Assembly: GCF_032854445.1 (NCBI RefSeq)
Contig: NC_088302.1
Span: 20,765,338-20,829,337, forward strand
Length of the DNA stretch: 64,000 nucleotides
Origin: Liolophura sinensis
Lineage: Eukaryota > Mollusca > Polyplacophora > Chitonida > Chitonidae
Direction of reading: 5' to 3'
In this document: one piece after another, positions 25,566-36,719 of the stretch
How the letters are laid out: every line of letters begins with the position of its first letter
Position numbering within the stretch: the first letter of the stretch is position 1
Notes under the pieces: model-generated
What the model saw: the letters and a program-made list of their open reading frames with translations, nothing else
Told to the model about the DNA's origin: nothing
Database searches by the model: none
Translations under genes and position numbers: made by a program

Positions 25566-25770
25566 TGTGTTTATTCATTAGTGTTTTACGCCATACACAA
25601 GAATATTTCATTTAAATATGTGGGATCATTCCAATGTTGCTGGCAGGCCTTCCCTCGTTGGACAGGTGAGGAAACCAGCATGAGCTGGAGTTGAACTCAC
25701 AATTACCGCATTGGTGACAGGCTCCTGGGTCAATGTGTTGTGTTAGATCGCTAACCAGTAGTTACCAATA
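25566..25770 (-). mobile_element. SINE shared by units A and B
   Basis: TAGTGTTTTACGCCATACACAAGAATA...GAGCTGGAGTTGAACTC...GGTGACAGGCTCCTGGGTCA. It lies at the same place in unit B (33706), so it predates the duplication. A plus-oriented tail (AACACCAATCAGGGAAATAAAT) at about 25827-25848 may belong to a second, eroded copy. Confidence 0.65.
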
Positions 25771-26972
25771 GGTGTAGTGAAAGACCTAACGAGAGTTGTA
25801 AATTTGAAGTATAACTCGAATACAGCACAAACACCAATCAGGGAAATAAATATATATATACATATACATTTTTAGGGTGAATTCTCCAACAGGCTTTATT
25901 AAATCGACAAAAATAGACAATGTTTTTGCTTTTACTTTTTCTCTCTCAATTTTTCGAAATCTCGGAAAATCACTTAAATGTAGTCACTGGAAGTACATGT
26001 ATATAACGATGAAAGCTGTAGCAATCGTCCTGACACACAGAGGACAAAAAATCCTGCGAAATGTTAGAGTTAGAGATGTATACAATATCTGTGTATCAGT
26101 TAACTCACGGGGCAACAGTTGGCCAGCTACTCCTACATGCGCTTGGACAGACCATATTGAGAATAATTTAACAGATCAATTACATGTATTTATATAGCCT
26201 TAATAACCATGAGAAATTTAAAAATAATCACGTTTAGGTACACACACACATACATTACATACATTACAATTATATGCTATGTCGCTCTATGGAAAAATAT
26301 ACAACATCTCAAAGAATTTGTATATTCACAACACCAATTACATCCATGTACACCACACAGCATCTACATACATCTATGTACGTTATTTGTGGGAACCTTC
26401 AACATCCTCGGATTATTAGCATAGCCAGGTAATACGGACATTCCCCAATATTATCATTTACGGATATTCCACTGATAGATGTTAATACCGCCTGGAGATT
26501 AATGAGTTTTCTGTTACTTTAATGTGACTTTCAACAATATTTTGTTTTCATAATAATCCTCAAGTAAAGTATGTCGATTCATAGTTATTGCTACAGTGCT
26601 ACATCACTGCAAACACAATTTTTGTTTTTCTGAATGTTTTACACATTATTTTATCGCGTATTTTTGGCCCTAGGAATGTGTCGAAATTTTAACTTTCAAT
26701 GTCAGGGGTGTGGAAGGATTTTCAGGTTTTGCCAGGGTCTGAAAATGCGTTTGTATTTACTTGCTGAACTATCTCTTGGGTGTTATTCCAGTTTCCCAAC
26801 TTTGGATGTACCACGACAAATTACAAAGAAAAACACACGAGAAACCACAATAACTCTGAAAAGATCGCACAAAAATCCATGAACGGGAAAGTCCATTTGC
26901 GGCATGCGGTGTTTAATTATTCGCAGTATCTCTGAACCTACGACGTAATGTCCAGGACAACTGCTTAGTTGG

Positions 26973-28523
26973 TCAGTCGGATTTCACGTCTTTCTTAGCT
27001 CTTTTAAAAACTTTAGATTTCAGTTTGACAAGACAGAAGCAAAACAACAGGAAGGGAGAGACGAGGGCAAACACAAGAATTGTTGACACTACTACCAGCT
27101 GTACCATTGCCCAATTCGCATCATCTGAAGCTAAAAGATGCTCAGCGCCATGTTTAATCACATGATCCACCCAGTACGCCGCTTTTTGACGGGGGTTCTG
27201 TTGTAAAGTATGGAAAAGCTTTGATAACTTCATGGTGTTTGCCAAGTACATTTTGTTGTGTATTATTTCAATCATAGCGTCGCGCAACTTGTCAGAAGTG
27301 AGAGAGTTCAATTCTAGCGTTTTCCCCACACCACGTCTGGCTACCCGTGCCCCAATCTGAACATGATCGTACATGACTGGCAGGCACAGAACCGGCACCC
27401 CGTGGTAAAGCGCTTCGTAAATCGCGTTCTTCCCACAGTGGTAAACGAGCATGCGTGTGTTGGGATGAGCCAGAATGTCGTTGACAGGCAACCACGTCTT
27501 CTTCATCATGGAGCCTTCCGTCTTGTTAACGTTGTGCTTCCATATAATTGGCATATTTACCTCAGAAATTGCTTTGTTAAATATTTCCTCCAGCTCATCT
27601 GGAAAGTGGGAATAACTTGAGCCCCCAAAGGCAATAAGAATCGCACCTCCTTCGGCTTTATTCAAAAACTGTTCAACGTCAGCAGGTAATGGTCTGGCCG
27701 GCTTCGTCATAATGCCTCCTATTAAAATAGAATTTGGGGGCCTGGGATGTGAATAACCGAGGATGGCGTCATCGTTCTCCAGGTATATTTGCGCACCAAA
27801 CAGAAGGTCCACTGTCTGCTTTCTGGTAAGCTCTGGGGCAATGCGTTTCACGTGCTGCATGGGGACGTGATATATTGTGTATACGTATTTGAGAAACATA
27901 ATTAGGGCATTTAAAGCCATATCCGCAGGAGCCATTATATCTGAAACTGGACTTATAACGTCTGGTTCCTTATGAGGTCTGAAGGATTGTCGACCGGGCC
28001 AGTGGAGCAAAACGTCTCCGTAAATAGCGAATGGAATTTTTAACACATATGGTATGACGGCGTAGCAAGAGTTACATAGGGCACCGTCCATCACAACGAA
28101 ATCAAAGTTTCCCTCTTTGATCTGTCGGAAAGCGTCTCCGTCTCCAAGCGCTGTCCTACAGATGATTTCTTGACCTTCAGCCATGTGTAGGACGGCACGG
28201 AATGATTTCGCCCAAGCATTGCTTACCATAACCTTCCTCATGAATTTCCGCCATTTTTCCATCTCCTTCTGAAAGTCCAGGCCCGTGGGTTTGTAGGTTA
28301 TGACTTTTGTCTTGTTATCACCTGGACACAGGGCATGAAAGCCTTGCAGTTGATAGACCGTCACATCGTGGCCCTTCAGGATCAGGTCATCGGTCATGCT
28401 GAGCAAAGCTCGGCAGACGCTGTACTGTGGATTTGGTATCATCAGTATCTTTTCACAGTGCACCTGCCCGACATGATGTCCAAGCAGACACAGAGAGAAC
28501 GAGAGAAGAATATTTCTGTACAT
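26973..28523 (-). CDS. UDP-glycosyltransferase (UGT family), copy A
   Basis: Single-exon frame of 516 codons, the usual UGT length. The family transfers sugar from a UDP-sugar to small lipophilic acceptors at the ER membrane. Residues 1-23 form a signal peptide and about 24-270 the acceptor domain. The UGT signature runs from W344 to Q389 (WLPVNDILAHP, YHCGKNAIYEALYHGVPVLCLP, YDH). One membrane helix spans about 472-498, followed by a basic tail. Asp146 (VVMDGALC) matches the conserved catalytic Asp. The usual catalytic His is absent: the GSHW position reads YSVC (34-37). The conserved DQ pair is DH (386-387), and HGG is HCG. N-glycosylation sequons are at N70 and N333. I chose the ATG at 28523; the codon before it is GTG. 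A TTTCTGTTTAG acceptor 14 bases upstream implies a 5' UTR intron. Confidence 0.93.
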   Translation of the reverse strand: MYRNILLSFSLCLLGHHVGQVHCEKILMIPNPQYSVCRALLSMTDDLILKGHDVTVYQLQGFHALCPGDNKTKVITYKPTGLDFQKEMEKWRKFMRKVMVSNAWAKSFRAVLHMAEGQEIICRTALGDGDAFRQIKEGNFDFVVMDGALCNSCYAVIPYVLKIPFAIYGDVLLHWPGRQSFRPHKEPDVISPVSDIMAPADMALNALIMFLKYVYTIYHVPMQHVKRIAPELTRKQTVDLLFGAQIYLENDDAILGYSHPRPPNSILIGGIMTKPARPLPADVEQFLNKAEGGAILIAFGGSSYSHFPDELEEIFNKAISEVNMPIIWKHNVNKTEGSMMKKTWLPVNDILAHPNTRMLVYHCGKNAIYEALYHGVPVLCLPVMYDHVQIGARVARRGVGKTLELNSLTSDKLRDAMIEIIHNKMYLANTMKLSKLFHTLQQNPRQKAAYWVDHVIKHGAEHLLASDDANWAMVQLVVVSTILVFALVSPFLLFCFCLVKLKSKVFKRAKKDVKSD

Positions 28524-28537
28524 CACAGGGCAATGAC

Positions 28538-28552
28538 CTAAACAGAAAAAAT
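28538..28552 (-). promoter_or_regulatory. Predicted 3' splice site of the 5' UTR intron, UGT copy A
   Basis: On the minus strand AATTTTTTCTGTTTAG is a pyrimidine tract plus AG. The exon would start at 28537, 14 bases before the ATG. The same site is kept in copy B and in the 15.4-kb fragment. Confidence 0.55.
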
Positions 28553-28600
28553 TAACAAGCCTGAATTTTGAAGTCTTTTTCTTGAGTTTTGACTCAATGA

Positions 28601-28770
28601 TTTATTTATCTAATTTGTGATTTTTTGCCATTCTCAAGAATATTTTGCTTATACCCACGGCGGTCTGCAGTGTGTTTTAAGGAACCCGCGACCATCCGCA
28701 GGTTGCTGGGAGAACTTCTCACGTGTGACTGGAGAGTAAGGCTGCATGAGATGGGCTTGAACTATAGACC
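28601..28770 (-). mobile_element. SINE just upstream of UGT copy A
   Basis: TTTATTTATCTAATTTGTGA...CGACCATCCGCAGGTTGCTGGGAG...GGCTTGAACTATAG. The orthologous copy is at 36720 in unit B, so insertion preceded duplication. It would lie in the predicted 5' UTR intron. Confidence 0.75.
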
Positions 28771-29544
28771 ACGATGGATGATGATCAGCAATGAACACAT
28801 TTGAAATACAGAAATTAAAAGTTTTTTCCTACACGCACCTGTGTTAACCTCTAATAACTAGTTGCTCAGAGGTCAGGCAGTAAAGACAAAATTCCATCCA
28901 AAATTAAGGTTTTTAAAAAAAACATCTGATTAGATTCAGTGTCCATTGACCTAATAAATGCAAGTGATGTATGAATGCTTCAAAATGGGTTTTATCGACC
29001 ACATTTGTGGCGTTAAAATCTTGAAAGCTTTATGTAAAACATGTACGTACTTAAACGGACAAAATAGCTATTCTGACCAGAAACTAAGTCAATAAGGATT
29101 AAAAAAAACTCCATAGCATTTGTATATTTTAGTTCACTTATTTTTGAAATAACTCCTGCAAATTGGCCATTGCCTTTTTCATATTATTGGCTTCAGATTT
29201 GTTTTCGATATACGTTTCATTATTTACATAGTGATTGTGGAAATTGATAGCGGTCGAGAAGAAAACTTCTGTTTAGGAACATTTTCAGCTCGTACAAAGA
29301 AATTGTAGCTACAATCGAGTGTAAACCCCACAACTGTTGCGTGTTATTGTAAAAATTAAAATCAAGTGAACAGATATGAGACTTTCACGGGTTACAACCG
29401 CAGTCGCACGGCAAATTACAGTCATAACTATTGGTGGTCTGTATTAACGAAATATATACCAAATGATAACTTGTTCTTGCCTTCTACAGTTCTACACCAT
29501 AATGATTAGGCTCTTAACAACAGCAACATGTTCATATAGATCTT

Positions 29545-29690
29545 CGACTTATTTATTTATTTACTTGACTGGTGTTTTACGCCGTACTCAAGAATATTTC
29601 ACTTACACGACGGCGGCCAGCTTTATGGTGGGTGGAAACCGGGCTGAGCCCGGGGGAAACCCACGACCATCCGCAGGTTACTGTCAGACC
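29545..29690 (-). mobile_element. 5'-truncated SINE present only in unit A
   Basis: The complement of the tail and the centre are present and the tRNA-like head is missing. It is flanked by a 10-bp target duplication TATAGATCTT (29535-29544 and 29691-29700). Unit B has the unoccupied site near 37353-37362, so this insertion is younger than the duplication. Confidence 0.85.
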
Positions 29691-29859
29691 TATAGATCTT
29701 TGCACACCAAACTAAATTCAAAAATTACGAAACAGTCCAAGGCAAGCCTTTTAAGTATTTAACATTGAATTTGGGGGTAATTGTAAGTATTTACAACAGG
29801 GTCGACAAGGTTGTCATTTCTGATTGTAAGTTACGACTATCGTAGTTTACAATCCCTTC

Positions 29860-30223
29860 AATTCAATTCCTCTACTGCAGTACGTGGGAAGGTCTGCCAG
29901 CAACCTGAGGATGGCATGGGTTTCCCCCGGGTTCTGCCCGGTTTCCTCCCACCATAATGCTGGCCGCCGTCGCATAAGTAAAATATTCTTGAGTACGGCG
30001 TAAAACACCAATCAAATAAATAAATAATATCAAATGCAAGTCTGTCTAAATGCCGTTGTAGAGAAGCCTGCTTCTACAAAAGACGGAAAGTCGCTGTTGT
30101 CAGCCTGTTTCGCTCAATGTACAACAGGCTATCGTATAACGAAGCCTTTCCCAGAAATACGAATAGGGAATATTAACGAGCAGGAGTTTAAGCAGGAAAC
30201 ACCAATCAAATAAATAAATAAAT
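29860..30223 (+). mobile_element. Composite SINE with two tails, present only in unit A
   Basis: A SINE body and tail (about 29880-30030) is followed by about 150 bp of unrelated sequence and then a second AACACCAATCAAATAAATAAAT tail. The whole block is bounded by ACAATCCCTTC (29849-29859) and ACAATTCCTTC (30224-30234). Unit B has a single ACAATCCCTTC at this point. It looks like one insertion event. Confidence 0.75.
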
Positions 30224-33200
30224 ACAATTCCTTCGTGTTAGAGCGGCTCTAGTACACACTTCATAACCAGCAACTTTGTACTATAACTTTACCAATACAA
30301 GAAACCGAACAATTTTCTAGACCTGTTTTTATAGATACATTTCTAGAGAAATGAGCTCAAAATGGATCCAGTTTCATCCTGTAATTCATCCTATATCCTG
30401 TATTGAAAAATACCCTGAGCCTAGCGTCAGAAACATTAAGAGGAAAACATTAAGATTTACGCACATACCTTTAGGAAGATATAATGTTACCCCTGTTACA
30501 TGCGACAAAGGTTCCCACTGATGCAATGATGTTCATGCTATTGGAGTCATACCTATTATATATATATATACATATACATATATGCATAAACGGTGTCAGG
30601 TGTCTGTGTTGTTACTGGCCATATGTGTTTTCGATGTTTTTTATATGCTTTACTTTTCATTTATTATTATCATTATAATTATTGCCCAGGTTTTGACAGA
30701 CAGACAGCCACGGCCATCGTTGTGACACTCACCAAAGGGGTTTTTTTTAACACCTTAGATCTCCGAGGCGGGGCCCGTTTGTGTTGTTTTAAGGTGTTTG
30801 TATATCAGATGTCATGAAAATGCACAATCCAAATGTATCAAGCTGTTACATGTACGTTACGCCTTCTCACTCCAGTGTTTCGCGTTTCTCCCTTCCAAAA
30901 ATGTTAAGGCATATAGGGGATGTCGCTATAGGCTTGGGACACACCCATTAATTCTGCTGTGCGTGACCACGGAATGGATGACCACAGAGCGCATGACCAA
31001 AGAATACATGTACATGGCCACAGATGGCGTTCTGGACCACGGAATACATGCCCACAGAGTGCCAACCCACATGGACGAGCACAGGGCATCAACGTTTTTG
31101 CCAACAGAATCGAATTCCCTGTACAGCCACACAATTGAATGTTGCTGTGTTATTGTTACCGTTATCGTTCTCCATGCGTTATTAGACGTATTAATATTGT
31201 ATGCGTGAGCGCGTGACAGTGTTGTGTTCAGTTCGCGTATGACGGGAGGCATCGACAGACCTCTGCATATGGGAATCAACCATTTTCGGTGGGTTTTCTC
31301 GAACCCATTTTTAAGACGAGCAAACCTTTGATGTTGGTAGTTTTCCTACAAATAAACAATGCCTGATCAATACAAGTGCCTGCTGGCAATTGCCAGATAA
31401 TTTATTTAGATGTGTTTCTCTCGAGAGTGAAGAGCGGATGTTACTGAATCGTCTTATTTTCCACTGACCCTTTATGCCGTCCGTGCGCACCGGAAGTGCT
31501 CCTCGGGAGCTATGTACCGATATTTCTAAGAGGAGAAGCCATGCAATCCTGAACAGCACCATATTTGGACACAGAAAGATAAGGAATATGGCACTTGAAT
31601 GGTCTGAAATGGTCCATGGCAAAAACACACCATGATGTGAAAACGAATAAGATCTTACAAATAACAGAGTACAAGCCCGAGGCCTATACATACACAAACC
31701 TGATGAGGGTGGACTGGATTTTTGCCCCTTAATAGTGTATCAATCCTAAAAACTGATACTTAATGATCAGTTAAGATTGTTTTTATGTACCAGTCGCCTA
31801 TATGTATAACGCCCACCTAAACAGAAAAGGGCGCATTATTTGTGCTGTATGCAAAGCTCGCCATATGTACTTAAAGGGCGACGGAACGTTGTGTGGTTTG
31901 TGGTGCAAGAGGGGTGGAACTCTACTACTTGTACATCTAAACCAGTCTAGTATACGCGAGGATCGAAGGGCCGCCTTGGTCCCGGAAATTGTACTAAATA
32001 AACAAGTATTTCTAATAGGTGGACAACGGTTTTAGGCGATTTCTCAGTAGCGATTAAAATTATAACAAGTCGGAATAAATTAAATACTAATCAGTGCTTG
32101 TAGTAGTAGTAGTTCAAGTATCTGTGCCCTGTGTGTGTATTATAAATGTATATTGCATTTAATTCCAAGCCAAGAGTCCTAGAAGCGTGTATCTAATATC
32201 ATCCAAGACTCTGCCCTCAGTGTAGTTTGTATCAAGGGTAACACAGACTCGCTTCCGTCAGTAGTGTAATTTGTTCTGGTGCACATTAATCTGTTCTTTC
32301 TTATCCTTAGCTGAAGTTCACTCTGTGTTTTGTTGAATGGTTTTTCAGATTTGAGTATAAAATGACAATTACCATATCGGTATATATATATATATCGGTA
32401 CCATATCGGTATATAATTACCATATTGCTATTGCGCATCGGCACATATCAGATATCAAGCACTTTCTAACTGTTAATTATATTAGAGAGATCCTCTAGGT
32501 GTGTACGCATTAAAACAGATGACGAATTATATTACAATATTGCGCTTAAACTAATAAACTATCCCAGCCTATAGCCGAGGGGCCTCAGATGACCTTGATT
32601 TTCAGAAAGTGTAAAATTACGGATCATTCAGGCAGTTAAGTGGGACATGGGTTACTATTAAAAACACAGGGTACTTAGGTCGCCAGTAAGAGTTTTCAGA
32701 AGGGTTTTAGCGTCTCTTACATAAAAGAATGTCACCATAAAATGAAACTGAATGAATTTTGGCGGATCGATCCCCGGAGTAAAACCAGACATTGGCAACA
32801 AGGTAATAGTTGGCAAATGACCTGCTGAAATACGGTCTCTTGTCAATTTACCTTATAACTTGGGTTTTATTTATGTAAAAGTTTAATAGTAGCCAATTAC
32901 ACGCCCCCTATCGCGAGTATATAGACAAGTTACATGCAGTGACATAACTGGTGTAGAGGTACTCCAGATTGTTATATCACATTTAATACACGAACACATC
33001 AAACATTTAATATGTACGAACCCATACGAATACAGTTTTGCCACAAATTCCCAACAACAACAAAAGGCAGGAATGAACAACAAAATGTACAAATAGGAAA
33101 AAATTCTTCGCTGAAGTAATGCAACCTAAAGGAAAATGTATATTTTCTGATGGCTAGAAATAATGGCTGATAATTGTCTAGTCCTTGTTGTTCAAATAAT

Positions 33201-33705
33201 TTAAAGTATCGTATGGGGCGCTACATCCGCCCTATTTATTAGTTTTGATTTTTAGTCTGCCATTGACAGCTCGCCAGTACAGCTGTAAAAACTGCCTACT
33301 TTGGCGTCGCGTAAAGTTACGTCGTGAGTATAGTACGCTTTTTCGCACCATTTTATCTGATTGTGAGAATTCCGTTGGACTCAGAAAGCTACTTTGATAA
33401 TTGTTTGATGGGTATGAAAATATTCTGCTGGTACAAAAATATAGGTTTTAGCACCAAAAGTAATATTTGATGACATTTATTGGTCTCTAAAAAGTGCACT
33501 TTTTGGACGAAATGTTTGATCATTTATACTATGTTCCGATGCGTCTATGTATCTTTCCTTTTAGTCTCTTTGATGTTCAACTTTGTGTATAGTAGGAACA
33601 TTCGAAGAAAAATATGATATACTCTAATTTTTGGTCTCTAGATTTGGTCCACTAGTCGCTTGATCAATTCAGCTCCGGTTTGCTCAGATTTAGTATAAAT
33701 TCCAT

Positions 33706-33910
33706 CATTGTTTTACGCCATACACAAGAATATTTTTTGTACGACGGCGGCTAGCATTATGGTGGTTCGAGACTTGTCTTTCCAATGTTGCTGGCAGGCC
33801 TTCCCACGTTGGACAGGTGAGGAAACCAGAATGAGCTGGAGTTGAACTCACAATTACCGCATTGGTGGCAGGCTCCTGGGTCATTGTGCTGTGGTAGATC
33901 GCTAACTACA
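33706..33910 (-). mobile_element. SINE shared with unit A
   Basis: Counterpart of the copy at 25566, retaining GACGGCGGCTAGCATTATGG, which unit A has lost. Confidence 0.7.
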
Positions 33911-35081
33911 GAGCCCCTCTCAGTCAGGAAGGTTGTTGCATCCGACTCTGCCCGAATAGGTGTAGTGAAAGACCTGACCGGAGTTGTAAATTTGAAATAT
34001 ACCTTGAATAAATCACAAACACCAATTAGGGCAACCAATATATATATGTATGCATTTTTAGGGTGAATTTTCCACCAGGCTTTATTAAATCAACAAAAAT
34101 AGACAACCTTTGACTTTTGCTTTCTCAACCTTTAGAAATCTCGGAAAATCACTTAATTGTAGTCACTGGAAGTACATGTATATAAATGATGAAAACTCCA
34201 GCAATTGTCCTGACAAACAGAGGAATACTCCTGCAAAATGGCGGAGTTAGAGCCAGCTACTCCTACATGCGTTTGATCAGACCATACTGAGAATAATATA
34301 ACAGATCAGTTACATGTATTTATAAACCTTAATAACCGTGAGAAATTAAAAAAACATCATCCATAACAATGATATGTTATGTGGGTCTATGGGAAAATAT
34401 ATAGACCACATCTCCACAATTTGTAAATGCACAACACCAATTACATCCATTACTGCACAGCATCTATATACATCTATGTACGTTATTTGTGGGAACCTTC
34501 AACGTAAAACATCCTCGGATTATTAGCATAGCCAGGTCATACGGACATTCCCCAATATTATCATTTTCGGATATTCCACTGATAGATGTTAATACCGCCT
34601 GGAGATTAATGAGTTTTCTGTTACTTTAATGTGACTTTCAACAATATTTTGCTTTCATAATAATCTTCAAGTGAAGTATGTCGATCCATAGTTGTTGCTA
34701 CAGTGCTGCATCGCTGCAAACACAATTTTTGTTTTTTCTGAATGTTTTACACATTATTTTATCGCGTGTTTTTGGCTCTACGTGTGTGTCGAAACTTTAA
34801 CTTTTAGTGTCATAGAGGGAGGAAGGATTTTCAGGTTTTGCGAGAGTCTGAAAATGCGTTTGTATTTACTTGCTGAACTATCTCTTGGGTGTTATTCCAG
34901 TTTCCCAACTTTGGATGTACCACGACAAATTACAAAGAAAAACACACGAGAAACCACAATAACTCTGAAAAGATCGCACAAAAATCCATGAACGGGAAAC
35001 TCCATTAGCGGCATGCGGTGTTTAATTATTCGCAGTATCTCTGAAACTACGACGTAATGTACAGGACAACTGCGTAGTTGG

Positions 35082-36632
35082 TCAGTCGGATTTCACGCCT
35101 TTCTTAGCTCTTTTAAAAACTTTAGATTTCAGTTTGAAAAGACAGAAGCAAAACAACAGGAAGGGAGAGACGAGGGCAAACACAAGAATTGTTGACACTA
35201 CTACCAGCTGTACCATTGCCCAATTCGCATCATCTGAAGCTAAAAGATGCTCAGCGCCATGTTTAATCACATGATCCACCCAGTACGCCGCTTTTTGACG
35301 GGGGTTCTGTTGTAAAGTATGGAAAAGCTTTGATAACTTCATGGTGTTTGCCAAGTACATTTTGTTGTGTATTATCTCAATCATAGCGTCGCGCAATTTG
35401 TCAGAAGTGAGAGAGTTCAATTCTAGCGTTTTCCCCACACCACGTCTGGCTACCCGTGCCCCAATCTGAACATGATCGTACATGACAGGCAGGCACAGAA
35501 CCGGCACCCCGTGGTAAAGCGCTTCGTAAATCGCGTTCTTCCCACAGTGGTAAACGAGCATGCGAGTGTTGGGATGAGCCAGAATGTCGTTGACAGGCAA
35601 CCACGTCTTCTTCATCATGGAGCCTTCCGTCTTGTTAACGTTGTGCTTCCATATAATTGGCATATTTACCTCAGAAATTGCTTTGTTAAATATTTCCTCC
35701 AGCTCATCTGGAAAGTGGGAATAACTTGAGCCCCCAAAGGCAATAAGAATCGCACCTCCTTTGGCCTTATTCAAAAACTGTTCAACGTCAGCAGGTAATG
35801 GTCTGGCCGGCTTCGTCATAATGCCTCCTATTAAAATAGAATTTGGGGGCCTGGGATGTGAATAACCGAGGATGGCGTCATCGTTCTCCAGGTATATTTG
35901 CGCACCAAACAGAAGGTCCACTGTCTGCTTTCTGGTAAGCTCTGGAGCAATGCGTTTCACGTGTTGCATGGGGACGTGATATATTGTGTATACGTATTTG
36001 AGAAACATAATCAGGGCATTTAGAGCCATATCCGCAGGAGCCATTATATCTGAAACTGGACTTATAACGTCTGGTTCCTTATGAGGTCTGAAGGATTGTC
36101 GACCGGGCCAGTGGAGCAAAACGTCTCCGTAAATAGCGAATGGAATTTTTAACACATATGGTATGACGGCGTAGCAAGAGTTACATAGGGCACCGTCCAT
36201 CACAACGAAATCAAAGTTTCCCTCTTTGATCTGTCGGAAAGCGTCTCCGTCTCCAAGCGCTGTCCTACAGATGATTTCTTGACCTTCAGCCATGTGTAGG
36301 ACGGCACGGAATGATTTCGCCCAAGCATTGCTTACCATAACCTTCCTCATGAATTCCCGCCATTTTGCCATCTCCTTCTGAAAGTCCAGGCCCGTGGGTT
36401 TGTAGGTTATGACTTTTGTCTTGTTATCACCTGGACACAGGGCATGAAAGCCTTGCAGTTGATAGACCGTCACATCGTGGCCCTTCAGGATCAGGTCATC
36501 GGTCATGCTGAGCAAAGCTCGGCAGACGCTGTACTGTGGATTTGGAATCATCAGTATCTTCTCACAGCGCACCTGCCCGACATGATGTCCAAGCAGACAC
36601 AGAGAGAACGAGAGAAGAATATTTCTGTACAT
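35082..36632 (-). CDS. UDP-glycosyltransferase (UGT family), copy B
   Basis: Second 516-codon single-exon UGT, about 8.1 kb from copy A and in the same orientation. It differs at six residues only (numbering from the ATG): H22R, E89A, K93E, E291K, V499F and D512G. None touches Asp146, the signature region or the sequons. It shares the missing acceptor-domain His, the DH pair and the HCG triplet, so these features predate the duplication and are not sequencing errors. Start at the ATG at 36632; the acceptor upstream (TTTTTTTTGTTTAG) is intact. Both copies look functional at the reading-frame level. Acceptor and sugar donor cannot be told from sequence. Confidence 0.93.
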   Translation of the reverse strand: MYRNILLSFSLCLLGHHVGQVRCEKILMIPNPQYSVCRALLSMTDDLILKGHDVTVYQLQGFHALCPGDNKTKVITYKPTGLDFQKEMAKWREFMRKVMVSNAWAKSFRAVLHMAEGQEIICRTALGDGDAFRQIKEGNFDFVVMDGALCNSCYAVIPYVLKIPFAIYGDVLLHWPGRQSFRPHKEPDVISPVSDIMAPADMALNALIMFLKYVYTIYHVPMQHVKRIAPELTRKQTVDLLFGAQIYLENDDAILGYSHPRPPNSILIGGIMTKPARPLPADVEQFLNKAKGGAILIAFGGSSYSHFPDELEEIFNKAISEVNMPIIWKHNVNKTEGSMMKKTWLPVNDILAHPNTRMLVYHCGKNAIYEALYHGVPVLCLPVMYDHVQIGARVARRGVGKTLELNSLTSDKLRDAMIEIIHNKMYLANTMKLSKLFHTLQQNPRQKAAYWVDHVIKHGAEHLLASDDANWAMVQLVVVSTILVFALVSPFLLFCFCLFKLKSKVFKRAKKGVKSD

Positions 36633-36646
36633 CACAGGGCAATGAC

Positions 36647-36662
36647 CTAAACAAAAAAAATT
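36647..36662 (-). promoter_or_regulatory. Predicted 3' splice site of the 5' UTR intron, UGT copy B
   Basis: The minus strand reads a T-rich tract then GTTTAG. The exon would start at 36646, 14 bases before the ATG. Confidence 0.5.
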
Positions 36663-36719
36663 AACAAGCTTGAATTTTGAAGTCTTTTTCTTGAGTTCCG
36701 ACGCAGTAGCCCGCAGTGA

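Larger units (their letters stand above)
22126..30720. repeat. Tandem segmental duplication, unit A
   Basis: Aligns collinearly with 30.72-37.79 kb (unit B). Its left half also aligns with 40.27-43.14 kb (unit C). Anchors in order: GCTATAGGCTTGGG (22180), CTTTGATGTTCGTAG (22720), the AATATTGCGCTTAAGCTAATAAACT block (24034), the SINE at 25566, the UGT gene, the SINE at 28601, and TTTGACAGACAGACAGCCACG (30693). Unit A carries two SINE insertions that B lacks. Similarity is highest around the UGT and lower, with many indels, elsewhere. Confidence 0.85.

Noticed and set aside
28524-28526. UGT start one codon earlier (MMYRN...)
   Set aside because: The extra codon is GTG. A eukaryotic mRNA would use the following ATG, so I set the start at 28523 and, in copy B, 36632.
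26973-36650. Plus-strand frames opposite the UGT genes (27363-27620, 28335-28541 and B equivalents)
   Set aside because: Complementary-strand shadows of the UGT coding sequence. Conservation is explained by the UGT.
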